Assembly (NCBI GenBank): GCA_027030825.1
Contig: JALVEM010000502.1
Coordinates: forward strand, 1 to 20,935
DNA: 20,935 nt
Source of the DNA: Thiohalobacter sp.
GTDB lineage: Bacteria; Pseudomonadota; Gammaproteobacteria; Thiohalobacterales; Thiohalobacteraceae
Reading direction: 5' to 3'
The notes beneath the pieces are model-generated. The model was not told the DNA's origin and did not search any database. It saw nothing but the letters and a program-made list of their open reading frames with translations. Positions 7,344 through 14,945 of this stretch are shown one piece after another; the stretch's first letter is position 1; every line of letters begins with the position of its first letter. The position numbers and the translations under genes are program-made.

Positions 7344-8588
7344 ATGTCCAAACGTCGCGTCGTCATCACCGGTCTCGGCCTCGTCACTCCGCTCGGCACC
7401 GATGTCGAAACAAGCTGGCAGGGCATTCTCGCCGGTCGCAGCGGCATCCGTCCCATCGAGGAATTCGACACCTCCGCATTCAGTGTGAAGTTCGCCGGCA
7501 CCGTCCCGGACTTCGACGTCACCCGCTACATGTCCCCCAAGGAAGCCCGAAAGATGGATCCCTTCATCCATTACGGCATGGCCGCGGGGGCCCAGGCCAT
7601 CGAGGATGCCGGTCTCGAGATCACGGAGGAGAACGCCGAACGCATCGGCGTGGCCATCGGTTCCGGCATCGGCGGTCTGACCACGATCGAGAGCAATCAT
7701 GCGCAGCTGATCGAGAACGGTCCGCGCCGCATCTCGCCCTTCTTCGTGCCGGCGAGCATCATCAACATGATCTCCGGCAATCTCTCCATCCAGTACGGGC
7801 TCAAGGGACCGAACATCGCGATCGTGACGGCCTGCACCACGGGCACCCACAACATCGGCGAGGCCGCGCGCATGATCATGTACGGCGATGCCGATGTCAT
7901 GGTGGCGGGCGGCGCCGAGAAGGCTTCCACGCCACTGGGTGTGGGCGGATTCGCTGCGGCCCGGGCGCTCTCGACCCGCAACGACGCGCCCGAGAAGGCC
8001 AGCCGGCCGTGGGACCGGGACCGCGACGGTTTCGTTCTCGGCGACGGCGCCGGCGTCATGGTGCTCGAGTCCCTCGAACACGCCCGGGCCAGGGGCGCCA
8101 CCATCTATGCCGAGCTGGCGGGCTACGGCATGAGCGCCGATGCCTGGCACATGACCCAGCCCGCCAAGGGCGGGGAGGGCGCGGTACGCTGCATGCGCAA
8201 TGCCCTGCGTGACGCCGGCCTCTCGCCCGAAGATGTGGACTACATCAATGCCCACGGCACTTCCACGCCCGCGGGTGACGTGGCCGAGACCCAGGCCATC
8301 AAGTCGGCGTTCGGCGAACATGCCTACCGCCTGGCTGTCAGCTCCACAAAGTCCATGATCGGACACCTGCTCGGGGCGGCCGGAGGCGTGGAAGCCGTCT
8401 TCTCCGTGCTCGCGATCCGGGACCAGGTGGCTCCTCCCACGATCAATCTCGAGAACCCCGATCCCGAGTGCGATCTCGACTATGTTCCGAACCAGGCCCG
8501 TCCCATGAAGATCGATGTCGCCCTCTCCAATTCCTTCGGTTTCGGCGGCACCAATGGCACGATCGTTCTGCGCCGCTTCGAAGACTGA
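7344..8588 (+). CDS. fabF: Beta-ketoacyl-ACP synthase II FabF
   Basis: 414 residues, the normal length. It elongates acyl-ACP with malonyl-ACP. The Cys-His-His active site is complete: Cys164 in TACTTGTHN, His304 in NAHGTSTPAGD and His341 in KSMIGHLLGAAGG, with Lys336. The C-terminal NSFGFGGTNGT loop is present. The ribosome site is weak (GGGA, about 10 nt upstream). It follows acpP across a hairpin-containing spacer and precedes pabB by 18 nt. Confidence 0.97.
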   Translation: MSKRRVVITGLGLVTPLGTDVETSWQGILAGRSGIRPIEEFDTSAFSVKFAGTVPDFDVTRYMSPKEARKMDPFIHYGMAAGAQAIEDAGLEITEENAERIGVAIGSGIGGLTTIESNHAQLIENGPRRISPFFVPASIINMISGNLSIQYGLKGPNIAIVTACTTGTHNIGEAARMIMYGDADVMVAGGAEKASTPLGVGGFAAARALSTRNDAPEKASRPWDRDRDGFVLGDGAGVMVLESLEHARARGATIYAELAGYGMSADAWHMTQPAKGGEGAVRCMRNALRDAGLSPEDVDYINAHGTSTPAGDVAETQAIKSAFGEHAYRLAVSSTKSMIGHLLGAAGGVEAVFSVLAIRDQVAPPTINLENPDPECDLDYVPNQARPMKIDVALSNSFGFGGTNGTIVLRRFED

Positions 8589-8606
8589 TCCCCGCGTCTT
8601 TCCGGC

Positions 8607-9974
8607 ATGATCGGCCCCGTGTCCGCCTCGATGCAACATGCGGGCAAGGGCTTCGATCCGCTCGGGATCGTCGCCTCGCACCCGGAGCGATTTCCGTTCC
8701 TGCTGCAGAGCAACGCACCCGGTCCGCAGGGCCGCTTCGATCTCCTGTTCGGGTTTCCCGGTGAATGCCTGACCCTCTGGCCCGACGGGCGACTCGAAGG
8801 ACCGCACGCGAAAGCCGGCCGCTTCCTGGACGCACTCGATGCCTGGTACCGTTCGGACAGGGTCGAGCAGCCGGAGAGAAAATCATCCCTGCCTTTCACG
8901 GGCGGCTGGTTCCTCTATCTCGGCTACGAACTCGCCGGCGAGATCGAACCAAAGCTCGCACTGCCCAAGACGGGCACGCCGATCGCCATGGCGGTGCGTG
9001 TCCCGAGCGCCGTGATTGTCGACCGGACGACGGGCAGTCTCCGGCTGATCGACGAGAGCGATGATCCCGATCGATTGCAGACGATGCGCGAGGCGCTCCA
9101 TGCAGCCGGCTGCAGGAACGATGGCATCGCCGACCGCCTCCCCGAACCGGCCCGCGTCACCGAGGCCGATCCTGCCGAGTATCTCGAGGGCGTCCTTCGC
9201 ATCCTGCATTACATCCGTGAAGGTGACGTCTTCCAGGTCAACCTCTCCCGCGGCTGGGAACTTGCCTATGCGCAGCCGCCGGATCCGGTCGCACTCTATG
9301 GCGCGCTGCGCACGGCCAACCCGGGGCCTTTCAACGGCCTGGCCCTGTTCGAGGAGCTGACCATCCTCTCTTCCTCGCCCGAGCGTCTGATCGAGGTCTC
9401 GAACGGACGGATACGCACCCGGCCCATCGCCGGCACCCGGCCCCGTGGGCGAAACAGCGAAGACGACGCCCGGCTCTCCGCGGAACTGATCGCGCATCCC
9501 AAGGAACGGGCCGAACACGTGATGCTGATCGATCTGGAACGCAACGATCTGGGACGGGTGAGCCGGACCGGTTCCGTCCATGTGAGCGAATTCATGACCC
9601 TGGAACACTATGCCCACGTCCATCACATCGTCTCCGAGGTCACCGGAACGCTGAGACCGGAAACCACGCCGGGGAAGATCATCGAGGCGGTCTTTCCCGG
9701 CGGCACCATCACCGGCTGTCCCAAGGTGCGCTGCATGGAGATCATCGCGGAAATCGAAGGGGAAGGGCGGGGCGCCTATACGGGATCGATGGGCTATCTC
9801 GATCACCGCGGCCACATGGATCTGAACATCCTCATCCGAACCCTGGTGCAGGAAGGCGATCGCGTCCGCTTCCGGACCGGTGCCGGCATCGTGGCGGACT
9901 CGGTTCCGGAACGGGAACTCGATGAGACACGGGCCAAGGCCCTGGGCTTGCTGAAGGCGCTCGGCGTGGCATAG
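8607..9974 (+). CDS. pabB: Aminodeoxychorismate synthase component I PabB
   Basis: 455 residues of the chorismate-utilising family. It aminates chorismate to 4-amino-4-deoxychorismate for p-aminobenzoate and folate, using ammonia from a PabA partner not seen in this window. The N-terminal domain is followed by the catalytic domain with QVNLSR near 210, SSSPERLIEV near 255-264, RPIAGTRPRG at 272-281, EHVMLIDLERND near 303-314 and PGGTITGCPKVR at 364-375. The PIAGT motif has Ala275 where Escherichia coli PabB has a nucleophilic lysine; anthranilate synthase TrpE also has alanine there. The GGTITGCPK form and the pabC neighbour favour PabB over TrpE. The start codon has no clear ribosome site, so coupling to fabF translation is likely. 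Confidence 0.88.
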   Translation: MIGPVSASMQHAGKGFDPLGIVASHPERFPFLLQSNAPGPQGRFDLLFGFPGECLTLWPDGRLEGPHAKAGRFLDALDAWYRSDRVEQPERKSSLPFTGGWFLYLGYELAGEIEPKLALPKTGTPIAMAVRVPSAVIVDRTTGSLRLIDESDDPDRLQTMREALHAAGCRNDGIADRLPEPARVTEADPAEYLEGVLRILHYIREGDVFQVNLSRGWELAYAQPPDPVALYGALRTANPGPFNGLALFEELTILSSSPERLIEVSNGRIRTRPIAGTRPRGRNSEDDARLSAELIAHPKERAEHVMLIDLERNDLGRVSRTGSVHVSEFMTLEHYAHVHHIVSEVTGTLRPETTPGKIIEAVFPGGTITGCPKVRCMEIIAEIEGEGRGAYTGSMGYLDHRGHMDLNILIRTLVQEGDRVRFRTGAGIVADSVPERELDETRAKALGLLKALGVA

Positions 9975-9981
9975 TAGCCCC

Positions 9982-10812
9982 ATGCATGCGCTGGAGACGA
10001 TCATCGACGGCCGCCCCGGCCATTGTGTCGATCCGATGGATCGGGGCCTGCATTACGGCGACGGCCTGTTCGAGACGCTGCGCGTCGTTCAAGGCCGTAT
10101 CCCGTTCCTGCCCTGGCATGCCGAACGCCTGCAGGAAGGCTGCCGGCGGCTGGGGCTCGAGATGCCCGCGGAATTCGAGAAGGAGGCGCCCCTGGTCGCC
10201 GCGCATCGTCCGGATGCGGTACTGAAATTCGTATTGACCTCGGGCAGCGGCGAACGTGGCTATGCCAGAAACGGTTCGACACCGCATCGTTACTGGCACG
10301 TGTTCCCTGCCCCGACGCGCATCGACGCGGATTCCGGCATGCGGATCCGCTGGTGCCGGCACCGCCTCTCGCACCAGCCCGCGCTGGCGCGGATCAAGCA
10401 CCTCAACCGCCTCGATCAGGTGCTCGCCCGCAGCGAGTGGTCCGATCCCGAGATCGAAGAGGGCATCCTGTGCGATCAGGACGGCCATCCGGTCGAGGGC
10501 GTGCAGAGCAATCTGTTCTGGATGCGCAACGGGGTGCTGCATACGCCGGCGCTCGAGGTCTGTGGTGTCGCCGGCATTCTGCGTCGCGCCGTGCTGGGAT
10601 GGGCGCGACAGGAGGGCATCGAAATCGTCTCGCGTCGATTCGACCGCAACGATCTCCTCGAAGCAGAGGAGGTCTTCATGACCAACAGCGTACGGGGGAT
10701 CCGTCCGGTCGTGGCGCTGGAAGCACATACCTGGCCCGTTGGACCTGCAAGCCGACGGTTTGTACGCCGACTGGCCGCGGTGCTCGAAGGCAACGAGGGA
10801 CTGCCCGCATGA
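9982..10812 (+). CDS. pabC: 4-amino-4-deoxychorismate lyase PabC
   Basis: 276 residues, fold-type IV PLP enzyme. It eliminates pyruvate from aminodeoxychorismate to give p-aminobenzoate. Signatures are RGLHYGDGLFETLR at 21-34, the PLP lysine Lys139 in ARIKHLNRLDQVLAR, EGVQSNLFW near 192-200 and MTNSVRGIRPV near the end of the fold. The family is close to branched-chain and D-amino-acid aminotransferases, but KHLNRL and the position between pabB and mltG identify PabC. It starts 7 nt after pabB and its stop overlaps the mltG start (ATGA). Confidence 0.95.
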   Translation: MHALETIIDGRPGHCVDPMDRGLHYGDGLFETLRVVQGRIPFLPWHAERLQEGCRRLGLEMPAEFEKEAPLVAAHRPDAVLKFVLTSGSGERGYARNGSTPHRYWHVFPAPTRIDADSGMRIRWCRHRLSHQPALARIKHLNRLDQVLARSEWSDPEIEEGILCDQDGHPVEGVQSNLFWMRNGVLHTPALEVCGVAGILRRAVLGWARQEGIEIVSRRFDRNDLLEAEEVFMTNSVRGIRPVVALEAHTWPVGPASRRFVRRLAAVLEGNEGLPA

Positions 10813-11813
10813 AACGCTGGATCGTCATCGTCGCCTGTCCGCTGTTCTGCATCGGCCTGGTCGCATGGATGCTGTGGCACGACTACAGGCAGTTCACGGA
10901 AACGCCCCTGGCCCTGCCCGAGAAAGGTGTCACCTTTACGGTTCACCGCGGTGAGACGCTGAGCGGATTGTCGGAACGATTGGCCCGGGAAGGCTGGCTG
11001 GAGAAGCCCTTCTACCTCAAGCTGCTAGGCCGGGAGACGGGTCTCGCCTCGCGCCTGCGTGCAGGTGAATACTTCCTGCAACCGCCGCTCACCCCGCGCG
11101 AGCTGCTCGCCCTGCTGGCCAGCGGCAAGGTGCGCCAGTATCCCTTCACCATCATCGAAGGCACGACCTGGCGTGAACTCAGGGCCCGTCTGGAATCGGC
11201 GGATTTCCTGGAACACAGGATTTCCGACATGACCGACGACGCCGTTCTGTCCGCGCTCGAGATTCCCTGGCCCTCTCTCGAAGGCGCCTTCCTGCCCGAC
11301 ACCTGGTTCGTGCCCCGAGGCGAAACGGACTTGGCGCTGCTGGCCCGCGCATGGCGGGCACTGCGCAAGGTGCTGGATGAGGAATGGGCGGCGAGGGCGC
11401 CCGACCTCCCTCTGAAGACCCCATATGAAGCCCTGATCCTCGCCTCCATCATCGAGAAGGAAACCGCCGTCCCCGAAGAGCGCCCCATGATCGCCGGCGT
11501 CTTCATCCGGCGACTTCAGCGCGGCATGCGGCTGCAGACGGATCCCACCGTCATCTACGGGCTGGGTGAGGCCTTCGACGGCAATCTCCGACGTCGCGAT
11601 CTGAAGCGCGACACGCCCTGGAACACCTATACCCGCAAGGGCCTGCCGCCCACGCCGATCGCCATGGCCGGCCGTGCCGCCATTCATGCCGCGCTGCATC
11701 CGGCCCCGGGCGATGCCCTGTATTTCGTGGCCACCGGTGACGGCCGCCACGTATTCTCCCGCACCCTGGAAGAGCACAACCGCGCCGTGCGTCGCTATCA
11801 GCTGAAGAAGTGA
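10809..11813 (+). CDS. mltG: Endolytic murein transglycosylase MltG (YceG family)
   Basis: 334 residues. It cuts nascent glycan strands of peptidoglycan at the cytoplasmic membrane and so limits strand length. One N-terminal membrane helix spans about residues 4-23, followed by a LysM-like segment (VHRGETLSGLSERL, 45-58). The YceG catalytic domain carries IIEKETAVPEER at 214-225 with the catalytic Glu218, and then RLQTDPTVIYGLG and TPIAMAGRAAI. The true start is the ATG at 10809 overlapping the pabC TGA; the open frame extends further upstream without reason. In many relatives tmk and holB follow; here the operon stops and a convergent gene overlaps its last 16 nt. Confidence 0.95.
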   Translation: MKRWIVIVACPLFCIGLVAWMLWHDYRQFTETPLALPEKGVTFTVHRGETLSGLSERLAREGWLEKPFYLKLLGRETGLASRLRAGEYFLQPPLTPRELLALLASGKVRQYPFTIIEGTTWRELRARLESADFLEHRISDMTDDAVLSALEIPWPSLEGAFLPDTWFVPRGETDLALLARAWRALRKVLDEEWAARAPDLPLKTPYEALILASIIEKETAVPEERPMIAGVFIRRLQRGMRLQTDPTVIYGLGEAFDGNLRRRDLKRDTPWNTYTRKGLPPTPIAMAGRAAIHAALHPAPGDALYFVATGDGRHVFSRTLEEHNRAVRRYQLKK

Positions 11814-13054
11814 CCTTGCGTCAGGAGAAAGACCGCTCCGCCGCATGCCAGTGTGACGGTGAATCCCAGCAGCACGCGACCGCCCAGCCGCATTCCGCCG
11901 ATGGCCAGCGCGAAGCCGCCCTTGACGAGCGTGTTGGCCACCGAAGCAAGCAGGATGCCGTTGCACGCCACCCGCGGCGCCAGGTCCTGCTCGGCCAGCC
12001 GCGCCAGTGACAACGTGATGGCATCCACATCCGCCAGGGCGGAAACCCCGGCGGCCAGATAGACGCCCTCGGACCCCAGCCAGGCCTTGAGGGCGCTGGT
12101 GGCGAAGATCACGAAGCTCAGAAGCACCCCGAACTTCAACGCCGGTCCCAGCTCGAACGGATTGCCCAGCACGGGCGCCATGTCGCTGCCGTCCGCCGGA
12201 CGCCGACGATAGAGCCAGGCGCCGCTCGCCAGTGACATCAGGAACATGGCCGTCATGGGCGCGACCAGGGGCAGGAAGAGTGCAGGATTGACGATCGAGA
12301 CGATGAAGAGCACCCGGGGGAACATGATCGAGGAGGCCACCAGGATGCCGGCGGCGAGCAGATCGGGATCCTGACCCTGCCTGTGAAGATGGGAGAAATG
12401 CAGGGTGGTGGCCGTCGACGAAGTCAGCCCGCCCAGCAGGCCGGTGATCAGGATGCCGCGCCCGCTGCCGAACAGGCGCATGGCGATGTAGCCCAGAAAC
12501 GAGATGCCCGCCACGAGCACCACGAACCACCAGATCTCGTAGGGATTGAATGCGCCCCAGGGACCGTAATTGCGATTGGGCAGCAGGGGCAGGAGCACCA
12601 CGGAGATCAGCAGCAGCTTGAGGACGCCGCGCATCTCCTCCGGAGAGATCCTTCTGAGCAGGCCATGCAGCTGGGGCTTGAGATTGAGCAGGAAGGCGAT
12701 CACCACGGCACTGGCGGCCGCCTCGATGCGCATGCCGCGCAGGCAGAGCGCACCGATGCCGAAGGTCAGCAGGGCGGCGATGACCGTGGTGATGCCCTGA
12801 TCGCGATCGATCCGCATGGATTCGATGTGGGCGATGACCACCACGGCGGCCACCGAGGCGAAGGAGATCGCCAGCAGGAGATCGCCGAGCTGACTGGCCA
12901 GCAGCGCCCACAGCCCGCCCAGCAACCCGATGAGGCCAAAGGTCCGGATGCCGGCGAAGCGCGCCCCCTGTTCGTGTTCCTCGTGCCAGCCGCGCTCCAT
13001 GCCGATCAACAAGCCCAGGGCCAGCGCCAGCATCAGATTCATGAGTGTTTCCAT
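11798..13054 (-). CDS. MgtC/SapB-DUF4010 family integral membrane protein
   Basis: About 418 residues, very hydrophobic, with roughly ten or eleven membrane segments. The N-terminal part has the MgtC/SapB start (LGLLIGMERGW at 13-23 and GIRTFGLIGLLGGL at 35-48). The C-terminal part is DUF4010, with ITGLLGGLTSSTATT near 203-217 and SALADVDAITLSL near 345. Function is unknown; MgtC relatives are tied to Mg2+ homeostasis, but this COG3174-type architecture has no proven substrate. ATG codons at 13054 and 13042 are both possible; neither has a good ribosome site. An open frame continuing far upstream on this strand is out of keeping with the family and is ignored. Its last 16 nt overlap the 3' end of mltG tail to tail. 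Confidence 0.85.
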   Translation of the reverse strand: METLMNLMLALALGLLIGMERGWHEEHEQGARFAGIRTFGLIGLLGGLWALLASQLGDLLLAISFASVAAVVVIAHIESMRIDRDQGITTVIAALLTFGIGALCLRGMRIEAAASAVVIAFLLNLKPQLHGLLRRISPEEMRGVLKLLLISVVLLPLLPNRNYGPWGAFNPYEIWWFVVLVAGISFLGYIAMRLFGSGRGILITGLLGGLTSSTATTLHFSHLHRQGQDPDLLAAGILVASSIMFPRVLFIVSIVNPALFLPLVAPMTAMFLMSLASGAWLYRRRPADGSDMAPVLGNPFELGPALKFGVLLSFVIFATSALKAWLGSEGVYLAAGVSALADVDAITLSLARLAEQDLAPRVACNGILLASVANTLVKGGFALAIGGMRLGGRVLLGFTVTLACGGAVFLLTQGHFFS

Positions 13055-13117
13055 GGCCGAAACACTAGCATGTCTGCCTCCATGCGGTAAGATTGCGGCT
13101 GGTCGACAGGAGGCGAC

Positions 13118-13963
13118 ATGCCGGCAGCAAGGCACCACAGCAACAAACGCAAGGGCAAGCGCAAAGGACCCACGATGGCCGATCGGGCCGATCGGCATCG
13201 GCTCTACGAGCGCTCCGTTCAGGACACCGAGTTCGAATACGACTTCGTCAACGCCACTTTCCGGCAACTGCGCGGCCGTACACCACAGGTGTTGCGGGAA
13301 GACTTCTGCGGCACGGCGCGGATGTGCTGCGAATGGGTCAGGCGCCGCAAGCGCAACCGCGCCTACGGGATCGATCTGGATCCCGAGGTGCTGGCATGGG
13401 CCCGCAGGCACAACCTCGGCCGGCTCGATACCGATCAGCGCGCGCGGGTGGTGCTGCTGGAGCAGGACGTGCTCGAGGCCGACACACCCGAGCCGCCCGA
13501 TCTGGTGCTGGCGATGAACTTCAGCTATCAGGTCTTCACCAGACGCGACCGCCTGCGCGACTACTTCCGCAGCGTCCGTGAAAGCCTGGCCGATGACGGT
13601 GTCTTCCTGCTGGATGCCTTCGGCGGCTACGATGCGTATCGCGAGATCGAGGAAGAAACCGAGCACGAGGATTTCACCTATGTCTGGGACCAGCACCACT
13701 ACGATCCGGTCACCGGTCGGTTGACCTGCTACATCCACTTCCATTTTCCGGACGGATCGAAGCTGAAACGCGCCTTCGTCTATCACTGGCGTCTCTGGAC
13801 CCTGCCGGAACTGCAGGAGATCCTGCGCGAGGCCGGTTTCAGGAAAGTCACCGTCTACTGGCAGGGCACGGACGAGGAGGGCGAACCCGACGGCATCTTC
13901 CGACCCGTGCGCCGCGGCGAGGCCGATGCAGGCTGGATCGCCTACCTCTCCGCCGAGGTCTGA
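13118..13963 (+). CDS. Class I SAM-dependent methyltransferase, unknown substrate
   Basis: 281 residues. A basic N-terminal tail (KRKGKRKG) precedes a Rossmann methyltransferase. Motif I appears as VLREDFCGTARM (58-69), the acidic end of strand 2 as YGIDLDPEVL (83-92), motif III-like as EQDVLEAD (115-122) and the post-motif as DGVFLLDAFGG. The C-terminal half is rich in aromatic and acidic residues (YVWDQHHYD, FHFPDGS). The EDFCGT variant marks a distinct uncharacterised methyltransferase subfamily in Proteobacteria, as I recall it; the substrate is not deducible. The ATG has an excellent AGGAGG site at the right distance. Its start is 63 nt from that of the divergent DUF4010 gene. Confidence 0.85.
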   Translation: MPAARHHSNKRKGKRKGPTMADRADRHRLYERSVQDTEFEYDFVNATFRQLRGRTPQVLREDFCGTARMCCEWVRRRKRNRAYGIDLDPEVLAWARRHNLGRLDTDQRARVVLLEQDVLEADTPEPPDLVLAMNFSYQVFTRRDRLRDYFRSVRESLADDGVFLLDAFGGYDAYREIEEETEHEDFTYVWDQHHYDPVTGRLTCYIHFHFPDGSKLKRAFVYHWRLWTLPELQEILREAGFRKVTVYWQGTDEEGEPDGIFRPVRRGEADAGWIAYLSAEV

Positions 13964-13974
13964 TCTGTCGACAC

Positions 13975-14000
13975 GGCAGCCAGTGACCTTGTTGCTGCCC
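13975..14000 (+). terminator. Weak hairpin after the methyltransferase gene
   Basis: GGCAGC (13975-13980) pairs with GCTGCC (13994-13999) around a 13-nt loop and is followed by CTTATCT. The stem is only 6 bp and the T run poor, so this is at best a leaky terminator just after the stop codon at 13963. Confidence 0.3.
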
Positions 14001-14024
14001 TTATCTGCCAGATCAAGCCGTCTC

Positions 14025-14053
14025 TTGAAATCCCGACTGGCGGACCGCATCAT
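14025..14053 (+). promoter_or_regulatory. Candidate promoter of the DUF3365 gene
   Basis: TTGAAA (14025-14030, 5 of 6 match) and CATCAT (14048-14053, 4 of 6) are spaced by 17 nt. Transcription would begin near 14060, leaving about 40 nt before the ATG at 14101, with a strong AAGGAGG ribosome site in between. Confidence 0.4.
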
Positions 14054-14100
14054 CGCAGGCAACTTTCATCCTCCAACTGCCAGCGAAAGGAGGGCATGTG

Positions 14101-14694
14101 ATGAAACACGCCGGAATCCTGCTTCTGCTTGCATCGATCTCGATCCCCGCCGTCGCATCGGCCGAAACCGACGACCTGGCCAGCTTCCGGTCAGAGGCGC
14201 GCGCAGCGAGCATGCGTTTCATGAAGCAGCTCGCCGGGGAGATGAAGGCCGCGCTGGGCTCCGGCGGGCCGGTCAAGGCACTCTCCGTCTGCAAGGACAA
14301 GGCGCCTGCCATCACCGGCGAACAATCCCGCTTGCGCGGCTGGAAGATGACCCGCGTGAGCCTGAAATACCGCAATCCCATGCTTGGCATGCCCGACGAC
14401 TGGGAAGCCGCCCAGCTCCAGGCCTTCGAGCAGCGGCGCGCCAAGGGCGAGAAACCGGACCGGATGGAGGTGGCGGAGATCGTGACCGACCCGACGGGCA
14501 GAAAGTATTACCGCTACATGAAGGCCATCGGCACCCGTCCCATGTGCCTGATGTGTCATGGCGATCCGGCAACCATCTCGCCGGAGATCCGCAGGACTCT
14601 GGAGACGCTCTATCCGCACGATCTCGCCACCGGCTTCAAGGCGGGCGACATCCGGGGGGCGATCAGCATCAAGGCGCCCGTGGAACAGGATTGA
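14101..14694 (+). CDS. Periplasmic DUF3365 (Tll0287-like) haem-binding protein
   Basis: 197 residues. A Sec signal peptide spans about 1-21 (MKHAGILLLLAS, cleavage after AVASA). The mature part matches the Tll0287-like/DUF3365 domain: a conserved Cys64 in LSVCKDKAP, RVSLKYRNP near 85-93, and a single c-type haem motif CLMCH at 149-153, followed by GDP and a C-terminal DIRGAISIKAP segment typical of the sensor-like family. It is probably a periplasmic redox or ligand-sensing cytochrome; no partner is known from sequence. The ATG at 14101 has AAGGAGG about 6 nt upstream; a GTG directly before it (14098) is a less likely start. It lies just upstream of sat, but 251 nt separate them, so one operon is doubtful. 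Confidence 0.88.
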   Translation: MKHAGILLLLASISIPAVASAETDDLASFRSEARAASMRFMKQLAGEMKAALGSGGPVKALSVCKDKAPAITGEQSRLRGWKMTRVSLKYRNPMLGMPDDWEAAQLQAFEQRRAKGEKPDRMEVAEIVTDPTGRKYYRYMKAIGTRPMCLMCHGDPATISPEIRRTLETLYPHDLATGFKAGDIRGAISIKAPVEQD

Positions 14695-14772
14695 GGAAGA
14701 TTCTCACATGTTTTTTCTATTCACTTGATTTCACAATAATTATAAAATCCCGGGCCGCACATGCGGCCAGGT

Positions 14773-14801
14773 ATGTCATTAGCCGGGAAAATAGGTATAG
14801 A
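14773..14801 (+). promoter_or_regulatory. Candidate sat promoter
   Basis: ATGTCA (14773-14778, 4 of 6) and TATAGA (14796-14801, 4 of 6) are 17 nt apart. Transcription would start near 14808 and give a leader of about 138 nt. A TATGAT at 14842-14847 is an alternative -10 without a good -35 box; it could be served by an activator. Confidence 0.35.
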
Positions 14802-14861
14802 ACAATGACTTATGACAACTGCAGCCGGTTTCCAACCATGCTATGATGCGCGCCATTCCTA

Positions 14862-14900
14862 GACGGTGTGCAGGGGTATTCCTTCGCCGGCACCGTCTTT
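14862..14900 (+). other. Hairpin with short T run in the sat leader
   Basis: GACGGTG (14862-14868) pairs perfectly with CACCGTC (14891-14897), with a 22-nt loop, and is followed by TTT and then C. It lies 45 nt before the sat start codon. It could be an attenuator or a structured 5' leader element; the T run is too short for a confident terminator call. Confidence 0.4.
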
Positions 14901-14945
14901 CACAACCGCTTCGATTGACAGGCCGAACCACGAGGAGAAGATGCC

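Larger units (their letters stand above)
14695..14945 (+). promoter_or_regulatory. A+T-rich leader region upstream of sat
   Basis: This 251-nt spacer has no convincing coding sequence. The first half is strongly A+T-rich, in sharp contrast to the genes on either side. It contains a perfect GGCCGC/GCGGCC hairpin with an ACAT loop (14753-14768), several -10-like boxes (TATAAA 14741, TATAGA 14796, TATGAT 14842) and a second hairpin near its end. The sat ribosome site GAGGAGAAG is at 14932-14940. An ATG at 14941 closes after two codons and is not the start. Confidence 0.6.

Noticed and set aside
10023..10808. N-terminal extension of mltG through the pabC gene
   Set aside because: Family length, the membrane anchor and the ATGA overlap with pabC all place the start at 10809.
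13055..14062. Upstream in-frame extension of the DUF4010 protein to more than 700 residues
   Set aside because: The extra part lies antisense to the methyltransferase gene, and the family starts near the LLIGMERGW motif.
14725..14740. FNR-like half site TTGAT in the sat leader
   Set aside because: The second half does not match ATCAA well enough to claim an FNR box.
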